Position numbers and translations under genes: made by a program. Shown here one piece after another: positions 9,133-16,255 of a stretch of DNA of 46,483 nt. The notes below the pieces were generated by a model that had not been told where the DNA came from, searched no databases, and was given only the letters and a program-made list of their open reading frames with translations. The DNA is from an uncultured Candidatus Nemicrothrix sp. (GTDB lineage Bacteria > Actinomycetota > Acidimicrobiia > Acidimicrobiales > Acidimicrobilacustridaceae), in the NCBI GenBank assembly GCA_903867185.1, contig CAIPQK010000111.1:1-46483 (forward strand), given 5' to 3'. Position 1 is the stretch's first letter. Every line of letters begins with the position of its first letter.

Positions 9133-9399
9133 ATGTCCATGCCCGAAATCGTGTCCGACCAGCCGCCGCGTGGCCATGTCCGAGTGATCTACCTCGGCCC
9201 GGTCGCCCCGCACTGGGATGTTCAAGGCGATTCCGAGGTTCGTGGCCTTGTTGATGAGTTCCGCAATCGCGTCATGGCTCGCCTTCTCCTTCTTCCGCCG
9301 CACGACCCGCAATTCCGTCGCAACAAAGAACGCGTTGCACGTGATGCCGAGCGCGAGAACCTCGTGCTTGTCTGGGACCTCGGCCTTCCCGAAGAGTGA
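9133..9399 (+). CDS. Small conserved-looking protein of unknown function, coupled to ppk
   Basis: An 88-residue soluble protein that I do not recognise. It is basic and Arg-rich in the middle (residues ~45-75, many Arg/Glu pairs suggesting a helix) and has a hydrophobic opening strand HVRVIYLGPVAPHW and a closing strand NLVLVWDLG. It is judged real because its stop codon overlaps the GTG start of polyphosphate kinase (GTGA at 9396-9399), its codon usage matches its neighbours and no other gene fits the region. The start could be the ATG at 9133 or the ATG two codons on. The 177 bases before it are shared with the divergent whiB. Confidence 0.6.
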   Translation: MSMPEIVSDQPPRGHVRVIYLGPVAPHWDVQGDSEVRGLVDEFRNRVMARLLLLPPHDPQFRRNKERVARDAERENLVLVWDLGLPEE

Positions 9400-11510
9400 A
9401 CACGCGGCTCGGGGTGTCGTGCCCCGTCGTGCACCTCACGCCTGCCGAACTTGCTACATCGCCAGAGCGATTCCTCAATCGCGAACTTTCATGGCTCGAT
9501 TTTGACGCCCGCGTTCTCGCACTCGCGTCGAATCCCGACGTTCCACTTCTCGAGCGGACAAAGTTCGTCGCAATTTTTGCGCAGAACCTCGATGAGTTTT
9601 TCCAGGTTCGGGTTGCGGGTCTGAAAGATCAAGTTGCCGCTGGTCTTGGAAAGTTGACAGCCGATGGCCTTACCGCCGCCCAGCAATTGCGCGAGATTCA
9701 CGAGCGAATTTCGTTGCTGGTATCGCAGGCTGAAACGGTCTTTGTCGATGAACTGGTTCCGGTCCTTGCGAGTGCCGGCATCGTGTTCTCGAGTTACGAC
9801 GATCTCGATGCTGAAGATCGTGTATTCCTTGAAACTGTTTTTGAGGAGCGGATCTTCCCAGTTCTCACGCCATTGGCCGTCGATCCCGGGCATCCGTTTC
9901 CCTATATCTCTGACTTATCGCTGAACCTTGCTGTTGTCGTGAACGATCCAGTAACGGGCGAGCATCGGTTTGCGCGCGTGAAGGTGCCAAATCTGCTTCC
10001 GCGGTTTGTGGTCATGCCCGATGGTGAGCGCTTTATTCCGCTTGAGCAGGTCATCGCATCGCATCTCGATGTGCTGTTCCCGGGGATGGAGCCAGGAACT
10101 CATTACGCATTTCGTGTGACCCGAAACGCCGACCTCACGGTCGAAGAAGAAGAAGCTGATGATCTCCTCGAAACCATTGAATTGGAATTGCGTCGTCGGC
10201 GCTTTGGTCGCGCTGTGCGGCTTGAAATCGATGCGAATGCGTCCGAGGAAATCCTTGAGCTGTTGACCGAGGAACTCGATCTCCAAGACAGTGACATCTA
10301 TCGATTCAGCGGGCCCTTGGACTTGGGCGGGCTTTTTGGTCTCATGACACTTGATCGCCCCGATCTCAAAGACGAACCGTGGGCGCCCATTACCCAACCT
10401 CGCTTAACCAGCACCGACCCTGACGAGCCGGTCGACTTCTTTTCTGTCATTCGTGACCGCGATGTACTGGTGCATCACCCGTACGAATCGTTTTCGACTT
10501 CAGTCGAAGAGTTCATCCGGCAAGCGTCCTACGACCCAGCCGTGCTCGCCATCAAACTGACGCTGTATCGCACCTCTTCCGACACATCGATCATCGAGTC
10601 GCTTGTTCGTGCTGCCGAACGCGGCAAGCAGGTCGCAGCACTGGTTGAACTGAAAGCCCGTTTCGACGAGAAGAAGAACATCGGTTGGGCGAAGGAACTT
10701 GAAAAAGCTGGCGTGCACGTGATCTATGGCCTTATGGGGCTGAAGATTCACACGAAGACAACGCTTGTGGTTCGTGAAGAGCACGATGGCATTCGCCGCT
10801 ACAGCCACATCGGTACGGGTAACTACAACCCGAAGACTGCGCGTCTCTATGAAGACATTGGTCTCCTCACGGCTGACCCTGCGGTGGGTTCCGATCTCAC
10901 GCAGTTATTCAATCTCCTGACTGGGTTTGCCCGTGATCCGGAATTCTCGAAGCTCCTCATTGCACCTTCAACCGTGCGTCCTGGCATTGCTGAACTGATC
11001 GCGAACGAAGCTGCACTGGGTTCGAACGGCCACATCATGCTCAAGATGAACAGCCTTGTCGATGCTGCACTCATCGATTCGTTGTACGCGGCATCGCAAG
11101 CCGGAACCCGAGTCGATCTCATTGTCCGAGGTATTTGCTGCCTTCGCCCAGGAGTGCCGGGACTTTCAGAGAACATCAACGTTCGTTCCATAGTTGGTCG
11201 TTTCCTCGAACACTCTCGGATCTATTACTTCGCTCACGGCGCGGACGGTGCGCCGGTGTACTACATCGGGTCCGCCGATCTCATGCCTCGAAACCTTGAT
11301 CGTCGTGTTGAAGCGCTCGTTCCCGTTGAAGACCCTCAGCTGCAGGAGCGACTTCACCAAATTCTCGACGTGAATCTTGAGGATGATCATTTAGCGTGGG
11401 CATTGGGTTCGGACACGAGATGGAATCGAGTCGTCGCGTCTGATGGGAATACCGGGAGTTTCGATACGCACCGTCGCTTTCAAGCGCTAGCGCTTGAACG
11501 TCGCAACTGA
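9396..11510 (+). CDS. ppk1: Polyphosphate kinase 1
   Basis: A 704-residue enzyme that reversibly polymerises the ATP gamma-phosphate into inorganic polyphosphate. All four domains appear present: the N-terminal RELSWLDFDARVL and AQNLDEFFQVRVAGLK, the central HPFPYISDLSLNLAVV, and the catalytic C-terminal half with LYRTSSDTSIIESL, ELKARFDEKKNI, GLKIHTKTTLV and YSHIGTGNYNPKTARLYED. In the last motif His471 aligns with the phosphorylated histidine of E. coli PPK. The second catalytic region, LEHSRIYYFAHG, and RNLDRRVEALVPV are also intact. The GTG start at 9396 overlaps the upstream stop; GTG codons further in could also serve. The Nudix gene follows after three bases, recalling the ppk-mutT1 pairing of mycobacteria. 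Confidence 0.97.
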   Translation: MNTRLGVSCPVVHLTPAELATSPERFLNRELSWLDFDARVLALASNPDVPLLERTKFVAIFAQNLDEFFQVRVAGLKDQVAAGLGKLTADGLTAAQQLREIHERISLLVSQAETVFVDELVPVLASAGIVFSSYDDLDAEDRVFLETVFEERIFPVLTPLAVDPGHPFPYISDLSLNLAVVVNDPVTGEHRFARVKVPNLLPRFVVMPDGERFIPLEQVIASHLDVLFPGMEPGTHYAFRVTRNADLTVEEEEADDLLETIELELRRRRFGRAVRLEIDANASEEILELLTEELDLQDSDIYRFSGPLDLGGLFGLMTLDRPDLKDEPWAPITQPRLTSTDPDEPVDFFSVIRDRDVLVHHPYESFSTSVEEFIRQASYDPAVLAIKLTLYRTSSDTSIIESLVRAAERGKQVAALVELKARFDEKKNIGWAKELEKAGVHVIYGLMGLKIHTKTTLVVREEHDGIRRYSHIGTGNYNPKTARLYEDIGLLTADPAVGSDLTQLFNLLTGFARDPEFSKLLIAPSTVRPGIAELIANEAALGSNGHIMLKMNSLVDAALIDSLYAASQAGTRVDLIVRGICCLRPGVPGLSENINVRSIVGRFLEHSRIYYFAHGADGAPVYYIGSADLMPRNLDRRVEALVPVEDPQLQERLHQILDVNLEDDHLAWALGSDTRWNRVVASDGNTGSFDTHRRFQALALERRN

Positions 11511-11513
11511 ACG

Positions 11514-11972
11514 GTGGCTGGTTCTCGAGAGATGTACGAAAACAACGAGCAAGCAGATGAAAGCGCGATGTTTGACGTGCGTGCTGCCGGAGGCGTCGTC
11601 TCCAGAGGTGCCGGAACTGAACTTGAACTCGTAATTGTGCATCGTCCTCGTTATGACGATTGGACCTTCCCTAAGGGAAAAGCCGAATCAGACGAAACCG
11701 ATGAGCAAACAGCGCATCGCGAAGTACTTGAGGAAACGGGATTCAATTGTGAACTTGGCGAGGAACTGCCTTCAGTGACCTATCGCGATCACAAGAACCG
11801 ATCGAAAATCGTTCGCTATTGGGAGATGACAATCCGTTCGGGTGTCTTCCAAGCGAACGACGAGGTTGATGTTCTTGAATGGGTGAGCGCCGCCGAAGCG
11901 GGGGAGCGCCTTACCTATGACCACGATGTCGATGTGCTGTCGGCATTTCTCACTTTGGTTTCGGAACGCTGA
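11514..11972 (+). CDS. Nudix hydrolase (MutT1-like Nudix domain)
   Basis: A 152-residue protein with a complete Nudix box: the frame G-x5-E-x7-REVLEETGF, starting at KGKAESDE. This motif binds metal and hydrolyses a nucleoside diphosphate linked to another group. The preceding VIVHRPRYDDWTFPKGK is typical of MutT1/diadenosine-polyphosphate hydrolases. Unlike mycobacterial MutT1, which sits beside ppk and carries a C-terminal histidine-phosphatase domain, this protein ends right after the Nudix fold. The GTG at 11514 gives the longest form; the ATGs at 11532 and 11568 (MFDVRAAGGVV) are plausible alternatives. It probably shares an operon with ppk. Confidence 0.88.
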   Translation: MAGSREMYENNEQADESAMFDVRAAGGVVSRGAGTELELVIVHRPRYDDWTFPKGKAESDETDEQTAHREVLEETGFNCELGEELPSVTYRDHKNRSKIVRYWEMTIRSGVFQANDEVDVLEWVSAAEAGERLTYDHDVDVLSAFLTLVSER

Positions 11973-12005
11973 GCACACCGAACCAATAGGTGAGGCAGGG
12001 TCGAA

Positions 12006-12416
12006 TCAGGCAGTGAGTTCGGCGATCAGTTCGCGAACTCGTCGCTCGATTTCGTCACGGATTGGTCGGACGGCTTCTACGCCTTGTCCGGCAGGATCTT
12101 CAAGAACCCAATCGAGATAGCGAACGCCAGGGAAGAACGGGCAGTTGTCGCCGCAGCCCATCGTGATCACGACATCGCAACGTTCAACAATTGCAGCGTC
12201 GAGAATTTTGGGGTGCGCACCGCGCTCAACGAGGTCGATGTCAACTTCGTTCATAGCTTCAATAACCGCTGGATTGAGGGTGCTCGCCGGCGCGCTACCG
12301 GCAGAGAGCACTTCGATGCGATCGCCGGCAAGGTGGTCAAGAAAGCCCGCCGCCATTTGTGAGCGCCCAGCGTTGTGCACGCATACAAACAAGACGGTGG
12401 GGTTCGTTGTTGTCAT
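12006..12416 (-). CDS. arsC: Arsenate reductase, LMW phosphatase fold
   Basis: Reduces arsenate to arsenite in the cytosol. The 136-residue protein has the phosphatase P-loop CVHNAGRS, with nucleophile Cys12 and Arg18 (CX5R), and a second cysteine pair in MGCGDNCP that fits relay cysteines. The conserved WVLEDPAGQ carries the catalytic Asp. Whether thioredoxin or mycothiol is the reductant cannot be decided from sequence. Its ATG overlaps the aquaporin stop by one base (TGATG), so translation is coupled. It is the last gene of the arsI-aquaporin-arsC operon. Confidence 0.93.
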   Translation of the reverse strand: MTTTNPTVLFVCVHNAGRSQMAAGFLDHLAGDRIEVLSAGSAPASTLNPAVIEAMNEVDIDLVERGAHPKILDAAIVERCDVVITMGCGDNCPFFPGVRYLDWVLEDPAGQGVEAVRPIRDEIERRVRELIAELTA

Positions 12417-13117
12417 CAGTCTTCCTCGTGGAGCATGAGAATCTCATCGGCAAATTCGTCAACATCGGGGAACACGATGCGGATGGCGACGAGAGCGAGA
12501 GCCATTCCGGCGAATTGAGCGATGATGAATCCGGGGGCGGATTTCGGAGCGATACCCGCGAAGGAATTGGAAAGGCTTCGGCCAAGCGTGATTGCAGGAT
12601 TGGCGAAACTCGTTGATGACGTGAAGAAATACGCCGCAGCGATGTAGCCAGCCACCACGAACGGGGCCAGTGACGACTTGCCTGATCGGACGACGCCAAA
12701 GATCACGAGGAGCAGGCCGAGCGTGGCGACGATTTCACCAAGCCAAATGCCACCGCCGGAGCGAGTTTTGGTGGAGATATCGATTGCCGAGAGTCCGAAC
12801 ATGAGGTTGGCCGCCATGACGCCAACAAACATTCCGAGCAATTGTGAAGCGATGTACGGCAACACGTCTCGGTTAGGCATGCCGCCGAATACTCGATCGG
12901 CAATTGTCACAAGTGGATTGAAATGAGCACCGGAAACCGGGCCGAAAGCGCTGATGAGTGCGACCAATCCGCCAGCGGTTGCGGCGGTATTACACAACAG
13001 TTGAAGAGCAACGTTGTCGGTGAGATTCGTGGCCATGATGCCGGAACCAATCACCGTGGCGATGAGAAATGCAGAACCAAGAAATTCGGCCACGCACTTT
13101 CGGAGCAGCGGTGACAT
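12416..13117 (-). CDS. Aquaporin / MIP channel of the arsenic operon
   Basis: A 233-residue membrane channel of the major intrinsic protein family with about six helices. It has both half-helix signatures: SGAHFNPLV (NPL at 67-69) in the first half and FANPAIT (NPA) in the second, the latter followed by the usual LGRS. In several bacteria an aquaglyceroporin inside an ars operon (AqpS in Sinorhizobium) lets arsenite leave down its gradient. Its position between arsI and arsC, and the absence of ArsB or Acr3, support that role here. The ATG at 13117 is preferred over the one nine bases upstream because it forms a TGATG overlap with the arsI stop, as at the arsC junction. Confidence 0.88.
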   Translation of the reverse strand: MSPLLRKCVAEFLGSAFLIATVIGSGIMATNLTDNVALQLLCNTAATAGGLVALISAFGPVSGAHFNPLVTIADRVFGGMPNRDVLPYIASQLLGMFVGVMAANLMFGLSAIDISTKTRSGGGIWLGEIVATLGLLLVIFGVVRSGKSSLAPFVVAGYIAAAYFFTSSTSFANPAITLGRSLSNSFAGIAPKSAPGFIIAQFAGMALALVAIRIVFPDVDEFADEILMLHEED

Positions 13118-13575
13118 CAGCAACAACCAGTCTTCGCAGCCAGATTCACCGACTCGCTAGGAGTCGTCGCGCAGCAGACTTCGCCACCGTCGATTGGAGC
13201 GGAACCAAAAACTTCAGAGTCGGAGAGAACGGTGTAGACCTCCCAGCGGGCATCGTCGGGATCGCGGACCCAGACCTTGTCTTGGACGGCGTAGCAACAG
13301 GTGGTTTGTTCTTCGATGTCAGTTGCGAAGCCGATGCTGTCAAAACGTTGCGTTGCGTCGACGACTTCCTCGGTAGAGGAAACCTCGATACCGAGGTGGT
13401 TGAGTCGTTCGGCGACCGCATTCTCGATAAGGACCAGCTTGAGGGGAGGATCGGAGATGGCGAAGTTGGCGTAACCCTCTCGAACTTTGGCGGGTTCTGT
13501 GTTGAACATCTTTGAATAGAACGCGATTGCCTCGTCGATGTTGGAAACATTGAGAGCAAGTTGGACTCGGGACAT
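13117..13575 (-). CDS. arsI: ArsI/CadI-family glyoxalase-fold protein
   Basis: A 152-residue vicinal-oxygen-chelate (glyoxalase) protein. ArsI members cleave the C-As bond of trivalent organoarsenicals; CadI is the name for cadmium-induced relatives. Seen: MSRVQLALNVSNIDEAIAFY at the start, the arsenic-binding cysteine pair in TTCCYAVQDKVWV, and the metal-site region DPDDARWEVY. Two further pairs, CC in EVCCAT and the terminal GCC, may add thiol ligands. The ATG at 13575 has GAGGAG just upstream; an in-frame ATG further up lacks this. First gene of the minus-strand ars operon, divergent from arsR. Organoarsenical lyase activity is family-based and unproven here. Confidence 0.87.
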   Translation of the reverse strand: MSRVQLALNVSNIDEAIAFYSKMFNTEPAKVREGYANFAISDPPLKLVLIENAVAERLNHLGIEVSSTEEVVDATQRFDSIGFATDIEEQTTCCYAVQDKVWVRDPDDARWEVYTVLSDSEVFGSAPIDGGEVCCATTPSESVNLAAKTGCC

Positions 13576-13601
13576 GAGACTCCTCAGTTCAGGCATTCAA
13601 C

Positions 13602-13647
13602 GTATCGATGACTGTCGATACAAACTATCGTTAAGATATCGATAGTT
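13602..13647. promoter_or_regulatory. Candidate ArsR operators, two palindromes
   Basis: The 115-base gap between arsI and arsR contains two inverted repeats. GTATCGATGACTGTCGATAC (13602-13621) has perfect seven-base arms around a six-base centre. Next to it AACTATCG (13623-13630) pairs exactly with CGATAGTT (13640-13647). Both use the half-site (T)ATCGAT or its close variant, so one dimeric regulator could bind both. The encoded ArsR is the obvious candidate, and either promoter could be blocked from here. Confidence 0.6.
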
Positions 13648-13690
13648 GTCAATATCCACATTGGGAATATCTACATCGAGGTGGCGAGCA

Positions 13691-14035
13691 ATGGCACCGA
13701 AGAACCTGAAAGCCGAAGCTGTATCCAAAGTCTGCTGCGGAAAGGCTCGCGATATTCCCCTCAGCGAACGCGATGCCGATGAACTGGCGGCAGTCTTCAC
13801 CGCGCTGTCAGACCCAGTGCGATTGCGGCTGCTCTCTATTATTAGTTCGGCATCGGAAGGTGAAGTGTGTGCGTGCGACCTCGTGGCACCGATTGGTAAG
13901 TCGCAGCCAACCGTGAGCCATCATCTCAAAATCCTGTTCGAGGCGGGCCTCGTGGATCGAGAGAAGCGAGGGGTCTGGGTTTGGTACTGGGCGGTGCCAG
14001 AGCGGATCAAAGCAGTCGCATCTCGGTTGCGCTGA
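13691..14035 (+). CDS. arsR: ArsR-family arsenite-responsive repressor
   Basis: A 114-residue winged-helix repressor. The recognition region GKSQPTVSHHLKILFEAGLV is typical of ArsR/SmtB. The start at 13691 (GAGG about nine bases upstream) places adjacent cysteines at exactly Cys15-Cys16 (KVCCGK). With EVCACDL (Cys60, Cys62) this recalls the Corynebacterium ArsR type, which senses As(III) with an N-terminal CysCys pair and a third cysteine. The open frame reaches back to 13646, but that form would begin inside the operator palindrome. Divergent from arsI and 137 bases before pstS on the same strand; it probably represses both itself and arsI-aquaporin-arsC. Confidence 0.9.
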   Translation: MAPKNLKAEAVSKVCCGKARDIPLSERDADELAAVFTALSDPVRLRLLSIISSASEGEVCACDLVAPIGKSQPTVSHHLKILFEAGLVDREKRGVWVWYWAVPERIKAVASRLR

Positions 14036-14061
14036 GCGCTCAAGCGAGGAATTCCTTTCCC

Positions 14062-14083
14062 GTTCACCTTGCGTACACCTAAT
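14062..14083 (+). promoter_or_regulatory. PHO-box-like direct repeat upstream of pstS
   Basis: GTTCACCTTGC (14062-14072) is followed immediately by GTACACCTAAT (14073-14083), two 11-base units with GT(T/A)CACC cores. This matches the 11-base direct-repeat PHO box known for PhoP in streptomycetes. A looser GGTCAC / GTTAC / GTCGCC series continues from 14095. The likely binding protein is the RegX3/PhoP-type regulator encoded at 20781. Confidence 0.6.
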
Positions 14084-14109
14084 GCATGAGAAATGGTCAC
14101 ATTGGTTAC

Positions 14110-14159
14110 TTACGGTCGCCATTGGAAGCCAAATCTGGCTTGCCGTAACCATTTGTTAC
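14110..14159 (+). promoter_or_regulatory. Nested inverted repeats in the pstS leader
   Basis: Three inverted repeats lie between the PHO-box-like site and the pstS ribosome-binding site: AAGCCA/TGGCTT (14126-14131 with 14136-14141), enclosed by TTACGG/CCGTAA (14110-14115 with 14143-14148), and GTAAC/GTTAC (14145-14149 with 14155-14159). They could fold the leader RNA or be further protein-binding sites. The third overlaps one arm of the second, so the two are mutually exclusive. Confidence 0.4.
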
Positions 14160-14172
14160 AGGGAGTATTACC

Positions 14173-15252
14173 TTGCGTTCATCTAAGCGGAGTGTTGCAT
14201 GGCTTCTGGCCATCGTTGTCACCGTCGGTCTTGTTGCCGGCGCTTGTGGCAAGAGCTCATCAAACTCAACCTCGTCCACGACAAGTGCGGCCTCGAAGTT
14301 TGATTACAAGTCCATCTCTGGAACCCTCAACGGCTCGGGTGCAACGTTCCCGAAGGCGTTCTATGAAGAAACGATTGCTGGATTCAAAAAGGTCGCATCT
14401 GGTGTGACTGTGAACTACAACGCGGTTGGTTCGGGTCAGGGCAAGAAGGATCTTGCTGCCGGCACCTCCGACTGGGCTGGTTCGGATTCACTCGTGAGCG
14501 ATGCTGACAAGGCCACGTTCAAGGGCCCATTCCTTTACTTCCCGACAGTTGCGGCTCCCATCACGGTTTCCTACAACCTTTCGGGCGTGAAGAGCATCAA
14601 CCTCTCCGCAACCACGCTTGCTCAGATTTTCATGGGCAAGATCACCACCTGGAACGATCCGGCAATCGCCGCTGACAATTCCGGCGTGACGCTTCCGAGC
14701 ACCAAGATCACTGTTGCCGTTCGTTCCGACGGCTCAGGCACCACGTCGAACTTCTCGAAGTTCCTTGCGGCTGCTGATCCGACTGACTTCACCATCGCTG
14801 CTGGCGACACCGTCGCATGGCCCGCCGCTCAGGCTGGTAAGGGCAACGCTGGTGTGGCTCAGATCATCAAGGACACCCCCGGAGCAATTGGCTACGTCGA
14901 TCTTTCCGACGCCAAGGCAACTGGTCTGTCATTCGCTTCCATCAAGAACAAGGACGGCAAGTTCGTCGCCCCGACTCTTGAGGGTGCAACGGCTGCACTT
15001 GCCAACGCGACCATGAAGGATGATCTGACCTACTCAGCGCTCAACACCGCTGGCGCAGAGGCCTACCCGATTACCGCTGGCACCTACGTCCTCGTCTATG
15101 TGACACCGGCGTCGAATGCCTCAGCCATCAAGGGTTGGCTCACCTACCTCCTTACAGAGGGCCAGAACCTCGCCAAGGACGTCGATTTCGCACCGCTTCC
15201 CACGGCACTCCGTGACAAGGCGCTTGCGCAGATCACCCAGATCCAGGGCTAG
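14173..15252 (+). CDS. pstS: Phosphate ABC transporter substrate-binding lipoprotein
   Basis: Captures phosphate outside the membrane and hands it to PstCA. The 359-residue protein starts at TTG (14173) with GGGAG eight bases upstream. It has a lipoprotein signal peptide ending in VAGAC, then a Ser/Thr-rich linker (about residues 28-42). Family motifs follow: GSGATFPKAFYEE, NYNAVGSGQGKKDL, DWAGSD, GKITTWNDPAI and RSDGSGTTSNF, the last being a phosphate-contact loop. It is the first gene of the pst operon, with pstC after nine bases. Confidence 0.97.
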   Translation: MRSSKRSVAWLLAIVVTVGLVAGACGKSSSNSTSSTTSAASKFDYKSISGTLNGSGATFPKAFYEETIAGFKKVASGVTVNYNAVGSGQGKKDLAAGTSDWAGSDSLVSDADKATFKGPFLYFPTVAAPITVSYNLSGVKSINLSATTLAQIFMGKITTWNDPAIAADNSGVTLPSTKITVAVRSDGSGTTSNFSKFLAAADPTDFTIAAGDTVAWPAAQAGKGNAGVAQIIKDTPGAIGYVDLSDAKATGLSFASIKNKDGKFVAPTLEGATAALANATMKDDLTYSALNTAGAEAYPITAGTYVLVYVTPASNASAIKGWLTYLLTEGQNLAKDVDFAPLPTALRDKALAQITQIQG

Positions 15253-15261
15253 AACGTCCCC

Positions 15262-16254
15262 GTGACCCTGCTTCTGCAAGACGATGGCGTCGCCCCCCAT
15301 GGAGGGGGCGACGCTTCGTCGTTGCTTGAACCAACGTCAGGTCGGCGAGGCGATTCAGCATTCAAGGCTGTCGCTCTCATCGCTGGTCTGGCGGTTTTGG
15401 CGATTTTGGGACTCATCGCCTACTCAACAACTAAAGAAGCATGGCCTGCGTTCAAGCAGGAAGGTCTTGGTTTCATCACCTCGACCACGTGGATTCCTGC
15501 GGAGAACAAGTTTGGCGCTCTCGCATTTATCTACGGAACGGTCCTGTCCTCACTCATTGCGTTAGTCCTAGCTGTCCCGGTGAGTTTGGGAATTGCGCTT
15601 TACGCGAATGAAGCAGCTCCACGTCGGCTGCGTAAGCCAGTCGTTTATGTGATGGATCTTTTGGCTGCGATCCCATCAGTTGTCTACGGACTTTGGGGCA
15701 TCATCGTGCTCGCCCCCGCGATCCAGCCTGTTTACAAAGCAATAAGTGGTGCAGTCGGAGACATCCCAGTGTTGGGGTGGTTCTTCAACGGAGAAAGCGG
15801 ACGCAGCTATATGACTGCCGGCATCATCCTGGCAATCATGATCACGCCGATCATCACATCTTTGAGTCGTGAAGTCATCGCAACGGTTCCTCCGGCGCAA
15901 CGCGAAGCCGCGTACGGGATGGGTGCCACTCGCTGGGAAATGATTCGCGCAGCAGTTCTTCCATGGAGTCGCGGTGGCATCGTGGGCTCCGTGATGCTTG
16001 GTCTTGGTCGAGCAATGGGCGAAACCATCGCGGTTGCGCTTGTCATTGGCTCCCAAGCAAAAATCACCACACACCTTTTCGACGCCGGCGACTCAATGGC
16101 AGCGGTCATCGTGAATCAATTTGGTGAGGCGTCCGGAACGCATCGGGCGGCTCTGATTGGGCTTGGCGTCGTGTTGTTTGGAGTCACGATCATCGTGAAT
16201 GTTTCCGCCCGCAGCATCGTCAGCCGATTCGATCGCCGAAGCCAGGGGGCATGA
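15262..16254 (+). CDS. pstC: Phosphate ABC transporter permease PstC
   Basis: One of the two membrane subunits of the phosphate importer. The 330-residue protein has a polar N-terminus of about 34 residues, then six hydrophobic segments and the ABC-permease loop EAAYGMGATRWEMIRAAVLPWSRGGI, which contacts PstB. The start is taken as GTG at 15262, nine bases after pstS. A strong GC hairpin (15287-15314) lies inside the first 18 codons, which are poorly conserved-looking, so a start after the hairpin is conceivable. The stop lies two bases before the pstA start codon. Confidence 0.95.
   Translation: MTLLLQDDGVAPHGGGDASSLLEPTSGRRGDSAFKAVALIAGLAVLAILGLIAYSTTKEAWPAFKQEGLGFITSTTWIPAENKFGALAFIYGTVLSSLIALVLAVPVSLGIALYANEAAPRRLRKPVVYVMDLLAAIPSVVYGLWGIIVLAPAIQPVYKAISGAVGDIPVLGWFFNGESGRSYMTAGIILAIMITPIITSLSREVIATVPPAQREAAYGMGATRWEMIRAAVLPWSRGGIVGSVMLGLGRAMGETIAVALVIGSQAKITTHLFDAGDSMAAVIVNQFGEASGTHRAALIGLGVVLFGVTIIVNVSARSIVSRFDRRSQGA
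15287..15314 (+). repeat. Strong GC hairpin at the pstS/pstC junction
   Basis: GCGTCGCCCCC (15287-15297) is exactly complementary to GGGGGCGACGC (15304-15314), with a six-base loop CATGGA, giving an uninterrupted 11-bp stem. It begins 35 bases after the pstS stop codon and lies in the first codons of pstC as annotated. No U-run follows, so it is not a classical terminator. Confidence 0.8.
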
Positions 16255-16255
16255 G

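Noticed and set aside
15287-15314. Intrinsic terminator after pstS
   Set aside because: No U-run follows the stem and it lies inside pstC, so it is reported as a hairpin of unknown role.
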